From contig NZ_JACHMO010000001.1 of assembly GCF_014205015.1 (NCBI RefSeq), positions 8,060,001 through 8,124,000 of the forward strand: DNA of 64,000 nucleotides. Direction: 5' to 3'. Below, piece after piece: positions 59,294-64,000 of the stretch. Origin of the DNA: Saccharothrix ecbatanensis. Lineage in GTDB: Bacteria > Actinomycetota > Actinomycetes > Mycobacteriales > Pseudonocardiaceae. Under the pieces are notes generated by a model. It saw only the letters and a list, made by a program, of their open reading frames with translations. It made no database searches and was not told the DNA's origin. Every line of letters begins with the position of its first letter. The stretch's first letter is position 1. A program made the translations under genes and the position numbers.

Positions 59294-60099
59294 GCGACGG
59301 TCTCCAGCACGCGGTTGGCGAGCAGCCAGCTCACCGCGAGGTCGACGAACGGTCGTTGCGGGAACAGGACGGCCTCGCCGTCACCGACCTTGCCCGTGCG
59401 GGCTTCGGGCAGGCGGTCGAGACACCACCGGCCCATCGGTTCGAAGTCCTCTTCGTACAGCTCGATGTCGTCGCAGGTCGTCCACTGGACGCGGCCTTCG
59501 CGCCGCACGGGCACCGACCTGGTGAGCGTTCTGCGGCCCGCGTAGTCGGCCCGGTTCTCGGCGAGGTGGAACGACGTGTTCTTCGCGAAACCGATGCCCA
59601 GCAACAACACCCATCCGTCCACGTCGTAGATCCGCGCCAACGGCGATCCCTCGCCGAAGCGGTAGGCCGGCGTGTGCTCGCCGACGATGTGCGCGGCCTT
59701 CGGTCCGCTAGCCGCGAACGAGTTCTGCGGATGCGGACTGCGCAGCACGTCCCGTCCGGTGCGGAAGCACTCGGCAACGGCCCCCATGCCACGGGTGGCC
59801 GTGCGCGCTTCGTCGTAGGCGGGCAACTCTTCCCGGATCGTGTCCCACCATTCCCGCGGCGCGGGCGGGTTGCGCCAGGTCGCCGGATCGGACAGTTGCC
59901 CCGAGAACGTCGGCATCACCAGCGTCCCAGCGGTTCCGACAGCCGTTTCGAGCGCGGTGACCACGGCGTGCGCGCCACCGCAGACCCAACCGAGAGCGCT
60001 CAGCGACGAGTGCACGAGGAGGGTGCTCCCCTCCACCACGCCAAGTGCACGCAGATCGCGTTCTAACGAGCGTGCCGTGACAACAGCAGCATCCTCCAC
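59290..60099 (-). CDS. AAC(3)-fold N-acyltransferase (FrbF-like), first gene of the operon
   Basis: 269-aa member of the AAC(3)/YokD family: LLVHSSLSALGWVCGGAHAVVTALETAVGTAGTLVMPTFSGQL, VLRSPHPQNSFAASGPKA, LLLGIGFAKNTSFHLAEN (catalytic His). AAC(3) enzymes acetylate aminoglycosides, but FrbF has this fold and acylates an N-hydroxyaminoalkylphosphonate. Alternative reading: self-resistance. GTG is chosen; a TTG one codon upstream suits the GGGGGGAG site equally. Confidence 0.88.
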   Translation of the reverse strand: MEDAAVVTARSLERDLRALGVVEGSTLLVHSSLSALGWVCGGAHAVVTALETAVGTAGTLVMPTFSGQLSDPATWRNPPAPREWWDTIREELPAYDEARTATRGMGAVAECFRTGRDVLRSPHPQNSFAASGPKAAHIVGEHTPAYRFGEGSPLARIYDVDGWVLLLGIGFAKNTSFHLAENRADYAGRRTLTRSVPVRREGRVQWTTCDDIELYEEDFEPMGRWCLDRLPEARTGKVGDGEAVLFPQRPFVDLAVSWLLANRVLETVA

Positions 60100-60130
60100 C
60101 AATGGCTTCTCCCCCCGTGGCCATCTGTGT

Positions 60131-60146
60131 GTAACCAAACGTTTAC
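60131..60146. promoter_or_regulatory. AAACGTTT dyad before the biosynthetic operon
   Basis: GTAACCAAACGTTTAC with a perfect AAACGTTT core, 32 bases upstream of the operon start. The region is the least GC-rich nearby. It resembles LacI-type operators (AACGTT core), but no such regulator is in the window. Confidence 0.45.
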
Positions 60147-60314
60147 CGCACGCATTGGTGCACCGCAAGCGAGTCGTGAAATCGAACAATGCGGGACTTC
60201 GAAGTTGTCCGGACAGCGTGATCGCCGGTAACGGACCGTAGCCGGGAGGGTGGCCTGGCGGGTGGCTCACATGGAGCTCGGGCAGGGCGGGTCCCGGCTG
60301 ACGGCGACTGCCGT

Positions 60315-60358
60315 AAAAGATCAGGCCCCGAGCGCGTTTCCGCTGCTCAGGGCCTGAT
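60315..60358 (-). terminator. strong intrinsic terminator after tRNA-Arg
   Basis: On the minus strand: ATCAGGCCC pairs with GGGCCTGAT (9 bp), with inner GAGC/GCTC pairing, and is followed by CTTTT. It ends the tRNA transcript and shields the biosynthetic operon from it. Confidence 0.88.
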
Positions 60359-60377
60359 TCACCCGGCGAAAGGTGAG

Positions 60378-60450
60378 TGCCCCCGGCAGGATTCGAACCT
60401 GCGACACACGGTTTAGGAAACCGATGCTCTATCCCCTGAGCTACGAGGGC
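60378..60450 (-). tRNA. tRNA-Arg (anticodon CCT)
   Basis: 73-base tRNA. Acceptor GCCCTCG / CGGGGGC (one G-U pair), D arm GCTC-AGGGGATA-GAGC, anticodon loop TTCCTAA giving CCT (reads AGG), T arm GCAGG-TTCGAAT-CCTGC, discriminator A, no encoded CCA. The first anticodon-stem pair is T-T. tRNA genes are common integration sites; no integrase or duplicated 3' end is seen here. Confidence 0.95.
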
Positions 60451-60653
60451 GCGTGGGCAGCCTACCGGGTCGCCGGAGCGGGTTCGGGTGGTGGGGTTGT
60501 CACTCGGTGGGCGTAGGAGTGCGCACCTTGGGTTAGCTGACGACGTCAGCACATCGGCTGTCCGGGGGAAGTGGGCGACCTCATCTGTTCCGCATCGGTC
60601 CAGTGAGGTACAGAAGGGGACATCCGGGCATCCCCTCCGACGAAAGCCATCCC

Positions 60654-61511
60654 ATGAGCAGTAGACCCTGGCCTGACTTCCGTCCCGGCCCGCTGGGCTC
60701 CCTCGCCGCCTGGTGGCGTCGGCGCCGCACCCGCGACCAGGACGAGCAGTACACGTTCGTCCCCACGCCGACCGCTCACCAGCACCCGTTCGAGACGCCG
60801 CTCCCCAGCGCGGTCTACGGCCTCGACTTCCGCGCCCGGATGACGATCCACTGGCGGGTCGACCTCACCACCGGCTCACGGCACGCGGCACCGCGCAGCG
60901 CCGCCGTCAACGACATCATCCACCGCGCCAAGACCCTCACCGAACGGTCGATGCTCGTCCACCACGCACCGCTCCAGCACCAACTCGGCGCGGAGCTGGC
61001 CGCTGAACGGCAGGTCGACGGGACGCACGTCTGGGCCCGCGCGGACGGGATCGAGCTGACGGTCGACGAAGCCGACATGGAGATGGCCCGCAAGCACATC
61101 GAACTCCTCCAGAGCACCACCATGCGCCAAGCCGAGCGGGACGCCGAGCGCGCCGAGATCAAGTACCTCCGCGACGAGGTCCTGACCGACCTCTCCACCG
61201 CCACGATCTGGTGGCTGGTCCGCAACGGCTACGAGGTGGAGCAGGCCGTCGCCCTGAGCCGGCACCTCGCCGAACTCGTCGGCATCGCCTCCCAGCGCCG
61301 CGACCACCACTGGGCCGACACGCTGGTCACGTCCTTCGAAAGCGCTCTGCCCCGCTTGGACGACGGCCACCGCGCCGACGTCCGCCTGCACCTGGCCAAA
61401 GCACTCGGCATCTACGGCGGCTCGACCGTGGCCGCCGAGTTCGCGGCCCAGGTCGGCCTCCAGAACGGCGCGAAGCCCCTGACTCAGCCGGAAATACCAC
61501 CCAGTCCCTAA
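60654..61511 (+). CDS. hypothetical protein (285 aa)
   Basis: 285-aa protein. N-terminal part has a basic stretch (GSLAAWWRRRRTRDQDEQ) then PFETPLPSAVYGLDFRARMTIHWRV, a strand-rich region; the C-terminal half is helical (MRQAERDAERAEIKYLRDEVLTDLSTATIWWLVRNGYEVEQAVALSRHLAELV). No clear signal peptide. The beta-then-coil layout is band-7/SPFH-like but I cannot confirm the family. Confidence 0.7.
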   Translation: MSSRPWPDFRPGPLGSLAAWWRRRRTRDQDEQYTFVPTPTAHQHPFETPLPSAVYGLDFRARMTIHWRVDLTTGSRHAAPRSAAVNDIIHRAKTLTERSMLVHHAPLQHQLGAELAAERQVDGTHVWARADGIELTVDEADMEMARKHIELLQSTTMRQAERDAERAEIKYLRDEVLTDLSTATIWWLVRNGYEVEQAVALSRHLAELVGIASQRRDHHWADTLVTSFESALPRLDDGHRADVRLHLAKALGIYGGSTVAAEFAAQVGLQNGAKPLTQPEIPPSP

Positions 61512-61521
61512 CCTGGTCCCC

Positions 61522-62268
61522 GTGACCCACAACCTGACCGAGGTGCGCGGCGCGGCCGTGGCGGGCGCGTTGCGCGTCCTCGCCCGGCTGACGCCGTTCG
61601 TCGAACCCGAGCTGATCGGCCTGCGCGACGTGGTGCGACCCGGTGACGTGTGCGTCGACATCGGCGCCGCGCTCGGCCTCTACACCGTGTCGCTGTCGCG
61701 CCTGGTCGGTCCACACGGGACTGTTCACAGCGTCGAGCCGCTGGTGTTCGCGCACCCGACGCTGTCGTACCTGCTCCGCCCGCGCGAGGCCCGCAACGTG
61801 GTGCGGCACTCAGTCGCGCTCGGCGCCAGCGAGGGCCAGGACGTGATGAGCGTCCCGGTCCGCCACGGCTCGCCGATCACCGGACGCTCGTTCCTCACCA
61901 CCGGCGCGGACGGGCTCGGCTCCAACGCCGAGTTCGCCGACCACCTCGAAGTCCTCGTCCGCACGGACACCCTGGACCGGTTCTGCGCGGCCAACGCGAT
62001 CGACCGGCTGGACTTCGTCAAGGCCGACGTGGAAGGCGCGGAACTCCGCGTGCTGCAAGGCGGTTCCGCGACCATCGAGAGGTTTCGACCGAAACTTCTC
62101 CTGGAGATCGAGGAACGGCACGTGCGGCGCTTCGGCTACCGCGCCAAGGACGTCCAGGACTGGCTCGCCGACTACGGCTACCGGATGCACGTCTGGCGCC
62201 GGAACACCTGGCGCCGCACCGACCGGATCGACGACCGCGTGCGCAACTACCTGTTCCAGCCACGGTGA
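61522..62268 (+). CDS. FkbM-family methyltransferase
   Basis: 248-aa SAM methyltransferase: VCVDIGAALGLYTVSLSRLVGPHGTVHSVEPL, LDFVKADVEGAELRVLQGG, LLLEIEERHVRRFGY, the FkbM pattern for O-methylation of sugars or polyketides. GTG start, 10 bases after the previous gene. Followed by a very strong terminator. Confidence 0.92.
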   Translation: MTHNLTEVRGAAVAGALRVLARLTPFVEPELIGLRDVVRPGDVCVDIGAALGLYTVSLSRLVGPHGTVHSVEPLVFAHPTLSYLLRPREARNVVRHSVALGASEGQDVMSVPVRHGSPITGRSFLTTGADGLGSNAEFADHLEVLVRTDTLDRFCAANAIDRLDFVKADVEGAELRVLQGGSATIERFRPKLLLEIEERHVRRFGYRAKDVQDWLADYGYRMHVWRRNTWRRTDRIDDRVRNYLFQPR

Positions 62269-62301
62269 TCGAAGCCGAGGAAGGCAGAACACGGTGAAAG
62301 C

Positions 62302-62339
62302 GGAAGACCCCGGTCCCTGGGGGTGGACCGGGGTCTTCC
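62302..62339. terminator. 15-bp hairpin terminator
   Basis: GGAAGACCCCGGTCC pairs perfectly with GGACCGGGGTCTTCC around an 8-base loop, between the FkbM gene and the convergent acylase gene. One of the strongest hairpins in the window; probably bidirectional. Confidence 0.88.
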
Positions 62340-62350
62340 TGTGGGCCGGT

Positions 62351-64000
62351 CTACGTCACGTAGACCTCAAGTTCGTAAACTGAGTATCCGTAACCCGTCG
62401 CCCGTTGGATACCCGTCATTCGTACGAATCGTGCCGCACCAGGGGCGAACGACGCAAGATCCCGGCCGCCATCACCCACGGATGTCGTATGAACCGTGCG
62501 CCACGTGCTGCCGTCGGTCGACAGCTCTATGCGATATGCCCTGGCATACGCGGCTTCCCAGGACAGCGCGACCCGGCCGACGGTGCGCGTCGCGCCCAGG
62601 TCCACCTGCAACCACTGCTGATCGGACCAGTCGCTGGCCCACCGCGTGTCCGGCTTGCCGTCGACCGCGTTGGACGGCGGCGACGGGTACCAGCCCCGCT
62701 CGTGGCTGCTGGCGGTCGCGGTGGCGCCGGCCGCGAGGTTGGCCAGGTTCGTACCGCGGCGGGACGGGAACTGGACGACCTGCTGGTACGTGGGCCGGTT
62801 CTGCCAGTTCACCTTGTCGTGCGTGATGCCGCCCATGGACCGGTGGATGATGGTGTCCGCGCACCACTGGTCGCCCGCCGCGCAGGACGCGTCACCGGGG
62901 TACACCGAGGTCGCGGGCTTGGCTGCCGCCGCACGCAGGCTGTCCAGCAGCACCTGACGGCACGCGGTGAGCGAGCCGCCGCCGCAGTACTTGGCGCCGA
63001 GCGGACCGTCCACACGATCGCCGAGCACCGCCCGCAGGTCCTTGTCGACATAGCTCCACCAGCCGTACTGGAACGAGGAGCCCTTGTGCGGCGCGGCGCC
63101 GTGCGCGTCCGACGGCGGCTCGTCCACCTGGATGGCACGTGTCAGCTGACCGTGGAGGCCGTCACCCAGTCCGGGCTTGAACTGCGCCTCCACCAGCATC
63201 GGCCACCACGCGTCCAGCACCCGGATCGCCTCGGCGTGCCCGTACGCCTTGCTGCCGCGTGACGTCTCCTTGCGCAGCGAGCCGGACCGTTGCCAGTCAC
63301 GCAGCTTCGTCACCGCCGACGCCAACGCCGGATCGGTCACCGCGGCCGTGTCGATCACCCGCAGGAGGTCCGGCAGCACCTGTTCGGCCCGCAGGTCGGC
63401 CACGCCCGCCTCGGCCATCGCGCGCGTCAACGACGCCCGCGTGACGGGACCGCGTGCGATCAGCGCACGCACCCGGTCGTCCAGCAGGTCGCCGCGGTGC
63501 ACGGAGCCGTTGCCGTAGCCCGCCGCCGAGAAGTCCGCCGCCTGCTTGTTGTTCCAGCTGATGTAGTAGTCCTGGTTGATCGAGTTCGGGTGCTGCGCGA
63601 ACGGCGTGTAGGTCGCCGTGTTGCGGTCGGCGTTCCAGCCCTCCCACTCGTACGCGGGCTCGGCCTTCACCGGCAGGTGCGGGTCCACGGACGCCTTGCG
63701 CACGGGGTTCGCGCCGGAGTTGAAGTACGCGGTGTCGCGGGAGTCCACGTAGAACCAGTTGAACGCGTACCCGATGTGCTCGGCGGCACGCTGGAAGTCG
63801 GCCGCAGACCTGATCGCGTCGGGGTCGTTGAACTCCTGGAACCCGACGATCGAGTCCACCTCGTGCAGGTAGGTCGACCGCAGGGACGTGTACGCGACGA
63901 ACTTCCCGTCCACCTTCGCGCGGCTCTGCACCAGACCGTACTTCGTGCGGTACATGACGAGCGTGTACGAGCCGGCGGGCGTCGGATCGGCCACCGTGGG
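62351..64000 (-). CDS. penicillin acylase-family hydrolase with F5/8 (discoidin) domain, N-terminus cut
   Basis: About 549 residues before the window ends. The main part resembles penicillin/acyl-homoserine-lactone acylases: DSRDTAYFNSGANP, HPNSINQDYYISWNNKQAADFSAAGYG, then helical RALIARGPVTRASLTRAM and GGITHDKVNWQNRPTYQQVVQFPSRRG. The last 140 residues form an F5/8-type discoidin carbohydrate-binding domain (NLAAGATATASSHERGWYPSPPSNAVDGKPDTRWASDW). The catalytic Ser and signal peptide lie outside the window. Probably a secreted amidase with a surface- or sugar-binding tail. Confidence 0.88.
   Translation of the reverse strand, partial: PTVADPTPAGSYTLVMYRTKYGLVQSRAKVDGKFVAYTSLRSTYLHEVDSIVGFQEFNDPDAIRSAADFQRAAEHIGYAFNWFYVDSRDTAYFNSGANPVRKASVDPHLPVKAEPAYEWEGWNADRNTATYTPFAQHPNSINQDYYISWNNKQAADFSAAGYGNGSVHRGDLLDDRVRALIARGPVTRASLTRAMAEAGVADLRAEQVLPDLLRVIDTAAVTDPALASAVTKLRDWQRSGSLRKETSRGSKAYGHAEAIRVLDAWWPMLVEAQFKPGLGDGLHGQLTRAIQVDEPPSDAHGAAPHKGSSFQYGWWSYVDKDLRAVLGDRVDGPLGAKYCGGGSLTACRQVLLDSLRAAAAKPATSVYPGDASCAAGDQWCADTIIHRSMGGITHDKVNWQNRPTYQQVVQFPSRRGTNLANLAAGATATASSHERGWYPSPPSNAVDGKPDTRWASDWSDQQWLQVDLGATRTVGRVALSWEAAYARAYRIELSTDGSTWRTVHTTSVGDGGRDLASFAPGAARFVRMTGIQRATGYGYSVYELEVYVT

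Noticed and set aside
51120..60099. Calling the cluster a fosmidomycin/FR-900098 cluster
   Set aside because: PEP mutase, the early Frb enzymes and a DXR resistance gene are missing, and ATP-grasp and PssA-like genes are extra.
59290..60099. Calling the AAC(3)-type gene aminoglycoside resistance
   Set aside because: It is the first gene of a coupled biosynthetic operon and matches the FrbF role better; fold similarity alone does not show resistance.
60378..60450. tRNA-Arg as attachment site of an integrated island
   Set aside because: No integrase gene and no second copy of the tRNA 3' end in the window; the neighbouring operon looks chromosomal.

Overview
The window is chromosomal DNA from a very GC-rich filamentous actinomycete. 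Codon third positions are almost all G or C, GTG and TTG starts are common, and genes are packed in operons that often overlap by 4 bases. Two XRE/DUF397 regulator pairs, an iniBAC locus, a T7SS-type gene set, an F420-type reductase and a DUF574 methyltransferase point to Pseudonocardiales (Saccharothrix, Actinosynnema or Lentzea-like). That placement is inference.

Left part (1-23,600): a NatAB-type ABC exporter with its XRE regulator; a small T7SS substrate operon (YbaB, EspC-like, Gly-rich WXG-like protein); glpD-tetR divergent from an alkyl-DHAP-synthase-like flavoenzyme and an amidohydrolase; an XRE/DUF397 module bounded by a 22-bp direct repeat; a compact operon of two small helical proteins, an FtsK/EccC-like ATPase and a 143-aa protein; a protein with a long repeat linker; a hydrolase that lacks its catalytic serine; and an HxlR/quinone-reductase divergent pair.

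Middle part (23,600-50,000): PhzF and a divergent LysR; the iniB-iniA-iniC operon, divergent from an Hsp70-like ATPase and a large LuxR (IniR-like) regulator; an ECF sigma operon with VOC and DUF2165 proteins; a 1352-residue nSTAND NTPase with 14 WD40 blades; DNA alkylation repair genes (Ada-AlkA fusion, Ogt); an ArsR/SRPBCC/hydrolase operon; a second XRE/DUF397 set with palindromic promoter repeats; a TetR/thioredoxin-fold pair with clear operators; and a cluster of DnaA boxes.

Right part (50,000-64,000): the most interesting region is an eight-gene minus-strand operon (60,099 down to 51,120). It encodes an AAC(3)-fold acyltransferase, a flavin N-oxygenase, a cytidylyltransferase-PLP enzyme fusion, a CDP-alcohol phosphotransferase, a HAD phosphatase, two ATP-grasp ligases and an MFS exporter. 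The first three match in kind and order the late enzymes FrbF-FrbG-FrbH of FR-900098 (phosphonate hydroxamate) biosynthesis. No PEP mutase lies in the window, so the cluster may instead work on a phosphate ester such as O-phosphoserine. Two small XRE genes with long palindromes border it on one side and a tRNA-Arg(CCU) with a strong terminator on the other. The window ends in FkbM methyltransferase and penicillin-acylase-type genes.
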